A stretch of 64,000 nucleotides of DNA from IGN2 sp964639955. GTDB taxonomy: Bacteria; Bacteroidota; Ignavibacteria; Ignavibacteriales; Ignavibacteriaceae. The stretch spans positions 24,427 to 88,426 of the forward strand of contig CAZXGJ010000005.1 in the NCBI GenBank assembly GCA_964639955.1. Reading direction: 5' to 3'. The stretch's first letter is position 1, and each line of letters opens with the position of its first letter. The translations under genes were made by a program, and so were the position numbers. Of this stretch, positions 51,393-59,479 are shown piece by piece. The notes under the pieces were generated by a model that saw only the letters and a program-made list of their open reading frames with translations, was not told the DNA's origin and made no database searches.

Positions 51393-52745
51393 CTATTTCA
51401 TGCCTTTTTCGAGCCCGTGTCCTGTTGGACCTGTCTCGGATTTTCTAAGCAGGAATGCAAACAATAATCCGAGAAATCCCAGTATTGAAAATATCCACAT
51501 ACCCAAATTATAACCGGCAGGATTTTCTGCACTTGCGCCGCTGAAGTCGTTTGCAAAACCAATTAGTAAATTAAAGCCAAACAAACCAATGTTTTGAATC
51601 ATTGTCATCAAGCCATATGCAGTACCAAGCTTTGATGAATCAACAATGATAGCCACCGATGGCCACATTACAGCCGGGACAAGGGAGAATGCAATTCCCA
51701 TCATCGCCATAGGAATAATCAGGTAAAACGGAATGGCAGCATCGATATCAAAAAAAGAAATTGTGATGTTGATGAAATCAGCTTCGCTCTTCACATCGGG
51801 TTTGCCGACTTTATAAGCCATCATTAAATATACAGGAATTATAAGAAGCGAACCGAACATCATTAACAATGATCGTTTTCCTATTTTATCTGCGAGTAAA
51901 CCGAACAATGGAGTGAATATCATAGCTGCAAGAGTTAAGATGCTTGAAAGCCCGCCTCCAACTTCTCTGCTTGTTCCATGAGCTTCCTGGAAAAACTTAA
52001 TTGCGAATGTCTGGAATGGAAACATTGCCGAATAAAATGTAACGCAAAGTGCAGTTATGAACCAGAAGGATTTGGGAAATTGAAATATTTCTTTGAAAAT
52101 AATTTTATCCTGAGAACCTTCTGAGGGCATTGAGTAATTTTTTGAAGTGTATAAATCAAGAAAGAAATAAACTGCAATACATAAGAAAGCAAACAGACCG
52201 GCATAAACGGTTATCCACAAAGGAGACTGCCAGTAGTCGTATAAACTTTTTCCCCATGAAGGAGAATTTAAGGCAAGGAACGAGCCGAGCCGTGCAACGG
52301 TGAGGTTTAATCCAAATGCAAATGAAAGCTCCTTTCCTTTGAACCAGCGTGCGATAATTGTGGTCACTGCTACAATCATAGATTCGGCACCGAGGCCGAA
52401 TAACAGTCTGCCTGATACCATCAGCCATAGATTTCCCGTTAAGGCTGTTACAATAGCACCAAGCAGTATAAGAGCAGTGAATATTACAACCGAACTTCTT
52501 GTTCCTATTCTGTCTATTATTAATCCGCCAACCAGCACCATAATAATATTCGGGAAACTGTAAATTGCATTCAACAAACCGATGTTCGAATCTGAAAATC
52601 CAAGTTGAAACTTTAAAAGATCAGCAAGCGGAGAGATGCTGTCGTAAATATAATAGTTACCAAACATACCAAGACTAACAAGCATCAAAGCCATCCATCT
52701 GATGAAAGCGGTTGGTTGTGGTTTTAAAGTAATGTTTGTACTCAT
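51393..52745 (-). CDS. MFS transporter, MFSD1-like; candidate peptide carrier
   Basis: Twelve-helix major facilitator. The first loop and helix 2 read FQLGFSDSNIGLLNAIYSFPNIIMVLVGGLIIDRIGTRSS, which resembles the eukaryotic MFSD1 group, reported to move dipeptides across the lysosomal membrane. I place the start at ATG 52743-52745 (MSTNITLKPQ...); the frame extends 9 codons to a GTG upstream. It follows pepD (76 bases to this ATG) in the OPT-PqqD-PepD operon, which supports a peptide substrate. The link to MFSD1 is by eye only. Confidence 0.75.
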   Translation of the reverse strand: MSTNITLKPQPTAFIRWMALMLVSLGMFGNYYIYDSISPLADLLKFQLGFSDSNIGLLNAIYSFPNIIMVLVGGLIIDRIGTRSSVVIFTALILLGAIVTALTGNLWLMVSGRLLFGLGAESMIVAVTTIIARWFKGKELSFAFGLNLTVARLGSFLALNSPSWGKSLYDYWQSPLWITVYAGLFAFLCIAVYFFLDLYTSKNYSMPSEGSQDKIIFKEIFQFPKSFWFITALCVTFYSAMFPFQTFAIKFFQEAHGTSREVGGGLSSILTLAAMIFTPLFGLLADKIGKRSLLMMFGSLLIIPVYLMMAYKVGKPDVKSEADFINITISFFDIDAAIPFYLIIPMAMMGIAFSLVPAVMWPSVAIIVDSSKLGTAYGLMTMIQNIGLFGFNLLIGFANDFSGASAENPAGYNLGMWIFSILGFLGLLFAFLLRKSETGPTGHGLEKGMK

Positions 52746-52821
52746 TTTCTTTTTAAATAAAAAAGCAGACACTAATCAGGATTCAGCATCCGCTTTGTAA
52801 TTTGACAAAATAATTTTGCTA

Positions 52822-54282
52822 TTACTTTGAAGGAATATTCTTCAATGAATTCACAAGCTGATTCCAGAATTCAGGAACAGTGGATATCTGCAGCTTCTCA
52901 TCGGGAGAGTGTACACCGAACATCGTTGGTCCGAAAGAAATCATATCCATATCAGGATATTTTTCTTTTATTATGCCGCATTCAAGTCCTGCGTGAATTG
53001 CTGTTACGTGAGGTTCTTTTCCATACATTCTTGTAAATGTTGATTTAAAAACTTTTAGAATATCCGAGTTGATATCCGGTTTCCAGCCCGGGTACCCATC
53101 ACCATAAGAAATTTCGGCACCGGCGAGAAGAAAAACAGACGAGATCATACTTGTAATGTCAATATTTTCAGAAGCCACAGAACTTCGCTGACTTGTTACG
53201 ATATTTATATTCTTACCCGTTGTTTCAACCACTGCAAGATTATTTGAAGTTTCCACAAGACCGGGAATATCGTTAGACATTTTAATTACACCGTGAGGCA
53301 CTGCATATAATGCATTAATGAGGTTCCTCTGTACTTTTTCACCAATAAATTTATCGGGCATTGCATGTTTTTCTATGGCTACAGAAAGATCCGGTTCAAC
53401 GGCAACAAATTCAGCTTTTACTGTGTCGTTGTATTTTGTAACAAATTTCCTGAGCTTCTTCTCATCTTTTTTCGGAACAGCAACAATTGCAAATGCTTCT
53501 CTGGGAATTGCATTGTGCTTGTTACCACCGTTAATAGATGCAAGCCGGATTTTAAATTCCTGTGAATAATCCCATATCAGCCGGTTCAGAATTTTTACTG
53601 CATTGCCTCTGCCTACGTGAATCTCGAGCCCAGAATGACCACCCTTTAACCCGGCAACTTTCAGTTCAAATGATGAATAGTTCTTCGGAGCCTTTTCAAG
53701 CTTTGCTTTGAACCTGGCGGCAGTATTTTTTCCGCCGGAACAGCCAATAAATAAAGTACCAAGTTCCTCTGAATCCATATTGATCAGTATATCGGCTTTG
53801 AGCCATCCTTTCTTTAAACTTGATGCGCCTGTCAATCCTGTTTCCTCATCAAGAGTAAATAAAGCTTCAAGCGGTCCGTGCTCAATATCTTTCGACTCAA
53901 GCACCGCAAGTGCAGCAGCAACGCCAATGCCGTTATCGGCGCCGAGAGTTGTTCCTTTTGCCTTTACCCAATCGCCGTCTATGTAAGGTTGAATCGGATC
54001 GTTATCAAAATCATGTTCAACATCACGGTTTTTTTCACAAACCATATCAATGTGCGATTGAAGCACAACCGTCTTTAAATTTTCCCTGCCCGGTGTTGCC
54101 GGTTTATGAATTAAAATATTTCCGAATTTATCTCTCTCCGTCTGCAGTCCAAGTCTCTCCCCAACTGAACGCACATACCCTGCAATTTTTTCTTCTTTTT
54201 TTGATGGACGTGGATATTTGCATATCTCTTCAAAATGATTCCATAAAAGTTGCGGTTGCAGGTGCCCTAAAATATTTCCCAT
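52822..54282 (-). CDS. pepD: Aminoacyl-histidine dipeptidase (PepD, M20 family)
   Basis: Cytoplasmic zinc dipeptidase (carnosinase type) of 486 residues. The metal ligands are His77 and Asp79 (QSHIDMV), Asp116 (LGADNGIG), the catalytic/metal pair Glu146-Glu147 (LDEETGLTG), Asp175 in INMDSEELG and His near the end (AIHAGLECGIIKEKYP). It begins with the PepD-type HLQPQLLWNHFEEICKYPRPSKKEEKI. It is placed directly downstream of the PqqD-like gene (12-base gap) in an operon with a peptide transporter, so it should hydrolyse imported dipeptides. Confidence 0.95.
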   Translation of the reverse strand: MGNILGHLQPQLLWNHFEEICKYPRPSKKEEKIAGYVRSVGERLGLQTERDKFGNILIHKPATPGRENLKTVVLQSHIDMVCEKNRDVEHDFDNDPIQPYIDGDWVKAKGTTLGADNGIGVAAALAVLESKDIEHGPLEALFTLDEETGLTGASSLKKGWLKADILINMDSEELGTLFIGCSGGKNTAARFKAKLEKAPKNYSSFELKVAGLKGGHSGLEIHVGRGNAVKILNRLIWDYSQEFKIRLASINGGNKHNAIPREAFAIVAVPKKDEKKLRKFVTKYNDTVKAEFVAVEPDLSVAIEKHAMPDKFIGEKVQRNLINALYAVPHGVIKMSNDIPGLVETSNNLAVVETTGKNINIVTSQRSSVASENIDITSMISSVFLLAGAEISYGDGYPGWKPDINSDILKVFKSTFTRMYGKEPHVTAIHAGLECGIIKEKYPDMDMISFGPTMFGVHSPDEKLQISTVPEFWNQLVNSLKNIPSK

Positions 54283-54294
54283 GTTATTCTCCTG

Positions 54295-54666
54295 TCATTT
54301 TAATTCTTTAAATGAAATTAATTTTTGCTCATAAAGCTGAAAAAAAAATTTTGTTACTCTTTCTTCTGCCTGAATAAATTGACTTCCGAATTCAGCGGTT
54401 AATATATTAATTATTTCCTGAACATTATTTTTTCCGTCTATATTCATCCATACTGAAGAGCCAAGCCTGTCAAACTTTATTCTGAAATCAGCAGATTTTA
54501 ACCTTGGCACTATAAATTTTTTTGCTGCTTCGCTTTTAAATTTCGGAACAAGTACAGTGACCAGGTTCTCGCTGTCAATTTCTTCTCTTTGAAGTTTTAC
54601 GGGAGTAAGGTCCAGAGTATTTGTATTTTTTAATATTTTTTTTCGTTCTTTATATGTAAGTGTCAT
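54295..54666 (-). CDS. PqqD-like (RiPP-recognition-type) small protein
   Basis: 123 residues. The C-terminal two thirds match the PqqD fold, a small winged-helix domain that binds peptides in ribosomally made peptide pathways (FDRLGSSVWMNIDGKNNVQEIINILTAEFGSQFIQAEERVTKFFFQLYEQKLI). The N-terminal 60 residues are lysine-rich. No radical-SAM enzyme or precursor peptide is adjacent; the gene lies between an OPT peptide transporter and a dipeptidase. Function here is unknown; relatives in many lineages are also stand-alone. Confidence 0.75.
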   Translation of the reverse strand: MTLTYKERKKILKNTNTLDLTPVKLQREEIDSENLVTVLVPKFKSEAAKKFIVPRLKSADFRIKFDRLGSSVWMNIDGKNNVQEIINILTAEFGSQFIQAEERVTKFFFQLYEQKLISFKELK

Positions 54667-54677
54667 AGAAATAATAA

Positions 54678-54707
54678 AAGGAGCACCCAGATTGAAGAGC
54701 GCTCCTT
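54678..54707 (-). terminator. Terminator-like hairpin between the OPT and PqqD-like genes
   Basis: On the minus strand AAGGAGC and GCTCCTT (7-bp stem, 16-base loop) are followed by TTATTATTT, a T-rich tail. It stands immediately after the OPT stop codon and before the PqqD-like start, so it may partly terminate and so lower expression of the downstream genes of the operon. Confidence 0.5.
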
Positions 54708-54718
54708 AAAGAAAAAAT

Positions 54719-56671
54719 TTACATGGATACATGCGGCGGCGGCGGATCATCCGGCTTACCAGCATTTTTCAATGGAATGCTAATAAGCAGCCAGCCGATA
54801 AACGCAAATACAATCAAACTAATTAAGAATGATGGTTCCGCGAAAATTGCCAGCAGAGAAACTTCCCAGAAAGCAAACCCCGCAAAAAGAAGTCCTATCA
54901 ATGCTTCGCCGGCAATTAATCCTGCTGCAATTAATATTCCTGTATTTTCAACACGCGACTTTTGACCATCATTGAATTTTCTTTTTTCGTTGTACTTTTC
55001 AACAATTCCTTTGATCATACCGCCAGTGAAAATTGCAAATGTTGTTCCCAGTGGCAGATACATTCCGACACTAACAAGCATTGGGCTTTTCACGTTCATC
55101 ATAATGAAGCCAACACCCATAAGCATTCCAACAAAAATAAGTATCCAATCCATTTGGCCAGCTACAATTCCTTTAGAAAGAATTGCCATCAGGCTTGCTT
55201 GCGGTGCAGGCAAAGCATCTCCGCCAAAGCCAGATCCACCAGATTTTATATCACCTTCGTGAAGAATCAATAATGGAATGAACATAACTGCGGCGGAAAC
55301 AACAACACCGATAATATCACCAACTTCCATTTTCCAGGGAGTTCCTCCGAGTATATGTCCAGCTTTTAAATCCTGAAGCATTTCACCGGCAACGGCGGCA
55401 GCAACACAAACTACAGCAGCTACTCCAAGCACAGCAGCAACTCCGGGTTCGCCTTTCATCCCGAGAGCAACCATAAGAATTGCAGCAACAACCAGTGTTG
55501 ATAAAGTTAATCCGCTGATAGGATTATTACTTGAACCAATAATTCCAACAAGATATCCTGAAACAGCTGCAAAGAAAAATCCCGCTATTATCATAACAAC
55601 AGTTGCAACAAGAGCAGCAAAAATATCTTGAGCGAAATAATTATAAATGAAGAAAGTGGCAACAGCAGTTCCAAGAATTCCAATCATAACCCAATTAAAG
55701 CTGATATCCTTTTCAGTTCTTATTTCAACGTGTTCACCTGTTGCTGCTTTCTTTACGTCACTGATCGATCTTGCAATACCTGCCATCAAACTTTTTCTCA
55801 TCCTCCATAAAGTATAAGCGGCACCAACTAACATTCCACCAATAGCAATTGGTCTAACATAATCTTTCCAAACCTGAACCATTGTAGATGCCCAATCAAA
55901 ATCTGCTGGTGTTTCAGTATTAAAATATTTAAAGAAAGCGATTGTGGGTGCAAGCAAACCCCATGCAAGCACACCTCCGCTAAAGTTTAGGGAAGCAAGC
56001 CGCGGACCGATTATATAACCAACTCCGATATATGCCGGACTAACGTCAGGAGAGCGAAATAAAATATGACCCCTGCCAACTGTGATGAGTTGAGTCCAGG
56101 AAGTAGCAAACAACTTAAATTGACCAAGCATCTGTATTAAAGCACCAACTCCCATAGCACTAAAAAGAAACTTCGAACCTCCGCTGCCGTGCCTTCCTGC
56201 TTTATGAATTTCTGCTGCAGCAACAGACTCGGGGAAAGGAAGCTCAACATCTTCAACCATCACTCTTCTGAGAAGTGCTACGAACATGATTCCCAGAATA
56301 CCCCCGGCAATCATTATTGCAACTGATATCAGATAATTTGCAGTAGTGAAAAATGGTACCCAGATTCCTGCAATAAAGAATGCAGGTAAAGTAAAAATCG
56401 CACCGGCAGCAATAGATTCACCAATCGAACCAACGGTTCGGGTAAAGTTTTCTTCAAGGATTGAGCCTTTCATAATTTTTATAAGCGCCATTCCAATTAC
56501 AGCCGCGGGGTAAGTTGCAGCTATTGTCATTCCAGCTTTAAGACCCAGGTACGCATTAGCAGCACCAAGCACCACTGCCAGAATTAACCCTATAATTAAT
56601 GCACGGATTGTAAATTCAACCATCGTGGTTTCGGGGGAGACGAAAGGTACATATCGTTTGGTTTCGGACAT
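54719..56671 (-). CDS. Oligopeptide transporter, OPT family
   Basis: Polytopic proton-coupled transporter of 650 residues with about 15 hydrophobic segments. Characteristic stretches are TIRALIIGLILAVVLGAANAYLGLKAGMTIAATYPAAVIGMALIK, GSIGESIAAGAIFTLPAFF, ISGLTLSTLVVAAILMVALG, and LMAILSKGIVAGQMDWILIFVGMLMG. Known substrates include small peptides and peptide-metal chelates. It is the first gene of the opt-pqqD-like-pepD-mfs run; a strong AGGAGA site precedes the ATG and the 177 bases upstream hold its promoter. Confidence 0.93.
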   Translation of the reverse strand: MSETKRYVPFVSPETTMVEFTIRALIIGLILAVVLGAANAYLGLKAGMTIAATYPAAVIGMALIKIMKGSILEENFTRTVGSIGESIAAGAIFTLPAFFIAGIWVPFFTTANYLISVAIMIAGGILGIMFVALLRRVMVEDVELPFPESVAAAEIHKAGRHGSGGSKFLFSAMGVGALIQMLGQFKLFATSWTQLITVGRGHILFRSPDVSPAYIGVGYIIGPRLASLNFSGGVLAWGLLAPTIAFFKYFNTETPADFDWASTMVQVWKDYVRPIAIGGMLVGAAYTLWRMRKSLMAGIARSISDVKKAATGEHVEIRTEKDISFNWVMIGILGTAVATFFIYNYFAQDIFAALVATVVMIIAGFFFAAVSGYLVGIIGSSNNPISGLTLSTLVVAAILMVALGMKGEPGVAAVLGVAAVVCVAAAVAGEMLQDLKAGHILGGTPWKMEVGDIIGVVVSAAVMFIPLLILHEGDIKSGGSGFGGDALPAPQASLMAILSKGIVAGQMDWILIFVGMLMGVGFIMMNVKSPMLVSVGMYLPLGTTFAIFTGGMIKGIVEKYNEKRKFNDGQKSRVENTGILIAAGLIAGEALIGLLFAGFAFWEVSLLAIFAEPSFLISLIVFAFIGWLLISIPLKNAGKPDDPPPPHVSM

Positions 56672-56848
56672 AAGATTCTCCTTTAATACGTGAGAGAATT
56701 ATTAAATGACCCGCTTAAAGGGTTTAAAAAGAATGAGTAAATATAAAGACCTTTTAAGAGCACAACAACAATTTTTTTAAGTCTTTTTACCTTTATTTAT
56801 TATATTAAATAGCATTCATACTAATAATAAAAATCGATTGGAGACATC

Positions 56849-57265
56849 ATGGCAGAGCTTAAAACAAAGCTTAACAAAGCAAATGTTGATAAATTTCTTG
56901 AGAGTATTAAAGCTGTAAAAAAGCGTGAAGATTCATTTAAGATTTTAAAAATGATGGAGCAGCTAACCAAAGAAAAACCCAGGATGTGTGGCAGCAGCAT
57001 AGTTGGTTTTGGAAATTATCATTACAAGTATGCAAGCGGCAGAGAAGGCGATTGGTTTTTAACTGGGTTTTCTCCACGAAAGCAAAGCTTAACTTTATAC
57101 ATAATGTCTGGATTCAGAAGACACGATGGGCTGATGAAAAAACTTGGCAAACATAAAACCGGGAGTAGCTGTCTCTACATTAATAAACTTGAAGATATTG
57201 ATATGAAAGTTTTGAAGAAACTGATTTCGGAATCGGTAAAATATATGAAACAAAAAAAGTGGTGA
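56849..57265 (+). CDS. DUF1801 domain protein
   Basis: 138 residues of the DUF1801 (YdhG-like) fold: MAELKTKLNKANVDKFLESIKAVKKREDSFKILKMMEQLTKEKPRMCGSSIVGFGNYHYKYASGREGDWFLTGFSPRKQSLTLYIMSGF, ending in KAMKKYMKQK-like basic residues. Function unknown in the family. A GGAGAC site lies before the ATG. Divergent from the OPT operon. Confidence 0.85.
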   Translation: MAELKTKLNKANVDKFLESIKAVKKREDSFKILKMMEQLTKEKPRMCGSSIVGFGNYHYKYASGREGDWFLTGFSPRKQSLTLYIMSGFRRHDGLMKKLGKHKTGSSCLYINKLEDIDMKVLKKLISESVKYMKQKKW

Positions 57266-57289
57266 AAACCAGATTTCGGATTCTCGATT

Positions 57290-57730
57290 TCTGATTTCGG
57301 ATATAAAAAGTAGAGGACTGAATTTATCGTTTTAATTTAGCTGTCTTATTTGTGGCTACGAATATTGCTGTAAGTTCATTTGCTTCTTTTAATAAAGATT
57401 CAATCTTACTGTTTGGCATCAAGCCGCTCTCAACAATAAGTTCAAGCCAAAATGCAGATTCGTCAGCCTCCTCTTCTACAATATTAATTTTATAAATGAA
57501 ATCAGATTTAGATTTTGATCTGCAAGCTGCTCTATAATTTGCACTAACTGAAGTTCCTGCTCTAAGAAGTTGATTACCAATAACCCAAACTGCAGCATTA
57601 TTTGGAAGTGCATTAACAAGTTAAATTATCCTAAGTACAAATTCTTTCGTTCGTCTTTTAAATTCATCACAATCCATTTTTTTACCTTTCTCAATAATAA
57701 TTTTATTCAATACTTAAATCCGAAATCAGA
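57290..57730. repeat. Inverted repeat pair flanking the S23-like pseudogene
   Basis: TCTGATTTCGGAT at 57290-57302 recurs as an exact reverse complement at 57718-57730, at the two sides of the pseudogene. A second direct copy of the core GATTTCGGAT is at 57272-57281. The right arm covers the stop codon of the TIGR02757 gene. 23S rRNA intervening sequences carrying this protein family are also bounded by inverted repeats. Confidence 0.7.
57324..57677 (-). pseudogene. Four-helix-bundle (S23/IVP-type) gene broken by one stop codon
   Basis: The minus-strand frame from ATG 57675-57677 reads MDCDEFKRRTKEFVLRII, then TAA at 57621-57623, then LVNALPNNAAVWVIGNQLLRAGTSVSANYRAACRSKSKSDFIYKINIVEEEADESAFWLELI...KEANELTAIFVATNKTAKLKR and a proper stop. 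The family normally has Lys at the TAA position (AAA to TAA). Total length 117 codons is normal. These proteins are found in 23S rRNA intervening sequences and scattered between genes; function is poorly understood. I found it by translating the gap between genes by hand. Confidence 0.88.
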
Positions 57731-58520
57731 AGTTCATTTTTCTCATACCAATATGGCAAATCGCAAAATCATATTTAACAGGATCATCAGGATCAAACTT
57801 TTTTAAGTTTTCAGTAATTTCTTCAGCCATATTCCAACTGACATTTTTTCTTTTTGTGAGCTTGAGCTGCTTACAAATTCTTGCGACGTGAGTATCAACA
57901 GGAATAATCAATTTTGAAGTCGAAATCTCTTTCCATAATCCAAAATCAAGTTCATCCTTTCTCACCATCCAGCGAAGAAAGAGGTTCATTCTTTTGCAGG
58001 CACTTCCCTTGTAAGGTAACGGAAACATAAACGATAATCCCCTGCTTGGTTCACCAAATTTTTTCTTTACTTTATTAATGAAATGCAAATTGAAATTTGT
58101 AATCCCGTTTTTAATATTTTCATCTGATGGATTGTATCCGTTCAAGAACAAATTTTTAAGTGAACCGAATTCATCATAAGCAAGATTGAGTAAGTAAAGA
58201 AATTGGACGATATCTCCAGCCGAATAAAATCTGTGGATAAGTGAGAAATCCTTTCGAAATTTAGGTGCACTGAAATTTTCAATAAATAAAAAAGGATTAT
58301 TGGCTGATAATTCAATAAACTTTTGTAGAGAATTGTTAATCTGCTTCACATTTCCATAAGCAAAAACGGAAGCAATGAAAGCCGTAACCTCAATATCTTT
58401 TTCATCTCTGAACAAATGCGGAAACTGGAGTGGATCCGGTTCAAGTTTTGAACGGTCGAATGCCCTGTAATGGTATTCAAGTTTTTGTCTTAAAGCTTTA
58501 TTTTTGAGATTCATAATCAA
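57726..58520 (-). CDS. TIGR02757 family protein (HhH-GPD superfamily-like)
   Basis: 264-residue protein of a family common in Bacteroidota and Chlorobi; the fold is related to helix-hairpin-helix DNA glycosylases, but the activity is not established. Conserved marks are DPLQFPHLFRDEKDIEVTAFIASVFAYGNVKQI, RGLSFMFPLPYKGSACKRMNLFLRWMVRKDELDFGLW and IPVDTHVARICKQLKLTKRKNVSWNMAEEITENLKKFDPDDPVKYDFAICHIG. The last residues (MRKMNF) and the stop lie in a repeat arm, so the true 3' end may have been replaced. Start ATG at 58518-58520 or 58512-58514. Confidence 0.88.
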   Translation of the reverse strand: MIMNLKNKALRQKLEYHYRAFDRSKLEPDPLQFPHLFRDEKDIEVTAFIASVFAYGNVKQINNSLQKFIELSANNPFLFIENFSAPKFRKDFSLIHRFYSAGDIVQFLYLLNLAYDEFGSLKNLFLNGYNPSDENIKNGITNFNLHFINKVKKKFGEPSRGLSFMFPLPYKGSACKRMNLFLRWMVRKDELDFGLWKEISTSKLIIPVDTHVARICKQLKLTKRKNVSWNMAEEITENLKKFDPDDPVKYDFAICHIGMRKMNF

Positions 58521-58632
58521 TTACTTTAATATTGCAATTAAAAATGTGGCAACTTTATATGTTTTTAGAAATTAAAATATCCCATCTTTCATAAATGTTT
58601 AACAAAAATAACAAATCCAAAGGGAGATAATT

Positions 58633-58938
58633 ATGCCTGTAAAGCCAAGTGAAAAAGAAGAAGAATATTTTGCAAGAGAAGAATTCGAAAGGAAAAAAAG
58701 GGCTGAGGAAGACAGACGCAACAGGATGGAAGCCGAAGAGAAAAAGAGAATGAAAGAGCTTCATTATATGCACTGCCCCAAGTGTGGAATGAAACTGATT
58801 GAAATTAATTATAAAGGAATAGCAGTAGATAAATGTTCCTCCTGCGAAGGAATATGGCTCGATGCAGGTGAGCTGGAAGCAGTTTCGAGACTTGAAAAAG
58901 GTGTAATGGATAAGTTGTTCAGCGTTTTTAAAAAATGA
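58633..58938 (+). CDS. Small zinc-ribbon protein (zf-TFIIB-like)
   Basis: 101 residues: a charged, probably coiled-coil N-terminal half (EEEYFAREEFERKKRAEEDRRNRMEAEEKKRMKEL) and a zinc ribbon MHCPKCGMKLIEINYKGIAVDKCSSCEGIWLDAGELEAV with two CxxC pairs, as in the TFIIB-type zinc-ribbon family. A GGGAG site precedes the ATG. Function unknown. The opposite-strand frame here is longer but has no supporting features. Confidence 0.9.
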   Translation: MPVKPSEKEEEYFAREEFERKKRAEEDRRNRMEAEEKKRMKELHYMHCPKCGMKLIEINYKGIAVDKCSSCEGIWLDAGELEAVSRLEKGVMDKLFSVFKK

Positions 58939-58986
58939 TGCCGGCTTCTTATTTAAAATAAAACAAAAAAACAATCAAAAGATTTT

Positions 58987-59463
58987 ATGCAATCGGTTGA
59001 AGATAAGCTGGTAGAGAAACATCTTAGCGGGCTGGATCAGAGAATAATTAATTGGATGGCAAGGTACGGTTTAATTATTTTGAGGATCGGGCTTGGAATA
59101 GTTTTCTTGTGGTTTGGTTTACTGAAATTCTTTAAAGGATTAAGCCCTGCTGAAGAGCTTGTTCGAAATACAATATATTTTTTCGATCCCGATATTTTCA
59201 TACCTGTTCTTGCTGCCTGGGAATCACTGATAGGTCTTGGGTTATTTACGGGGAAATTTCTTCGCACAACACTTCTGTTACTTTTTCTTCAGATGCCGGG
59301 AACTGCACTCCCTTTATTAATACTTCCTGAAAAAGTATGGACAATCTTTCCTTATGGCTTAACACTTGAAGGACAATACATAGTAAAAAACCTTGTACTA
59401 ATAGGAGCAGGACTTGTTATCGGCGCCACAGTTAGGGGAGATAAAAGAATAATTAAAGAATAG
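58987..59463 (+). CDS. DoxX/YkgB-like membrane protein
   Basis: 158 residues with four membrane helices (about 26-46, 70-90, 92-115 and 130-150) and the family pattern YGLIILRIGLGIVFLWFGLLKFFKG at the start, AAWESLIGLGLFTGKFLRTTLLLLFLQMPGTALPLLILP in the middle. Such small proteins (DoxX-like or YkgB-like) are linked to redox or quinone-related functions in some bacteria; the role here is unknown. It precedes the carbonic anhydrase by 16 bases, likely in the same operon. Confidence 0.8.
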   Translation: MQSVEDKLVEKHLSGLDQRIINWMARYGLIILRIGLGIVFLWFGLLKFFKGLSPAEELVRNTIYFFDPDIFIPVLAAWESLIGLGLFTGKFLRTTLLLLFLQMPGTALPLLILPEKVWTIFPYGLTLEGQYIVKNLVLIGAGLVIGATVRGDKRIIKE

Positions 59464-59479
59464 TCATCCGGAATATATA

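Noticed and set aside
58555..58974. 139-codon minus-strand frame over the zinc-ribbon gene
   Set aside because: It is rich in Phe and Cys as an antisense shadow; the plus-strand gene has a ribosome binding site and two CxxC pairs.
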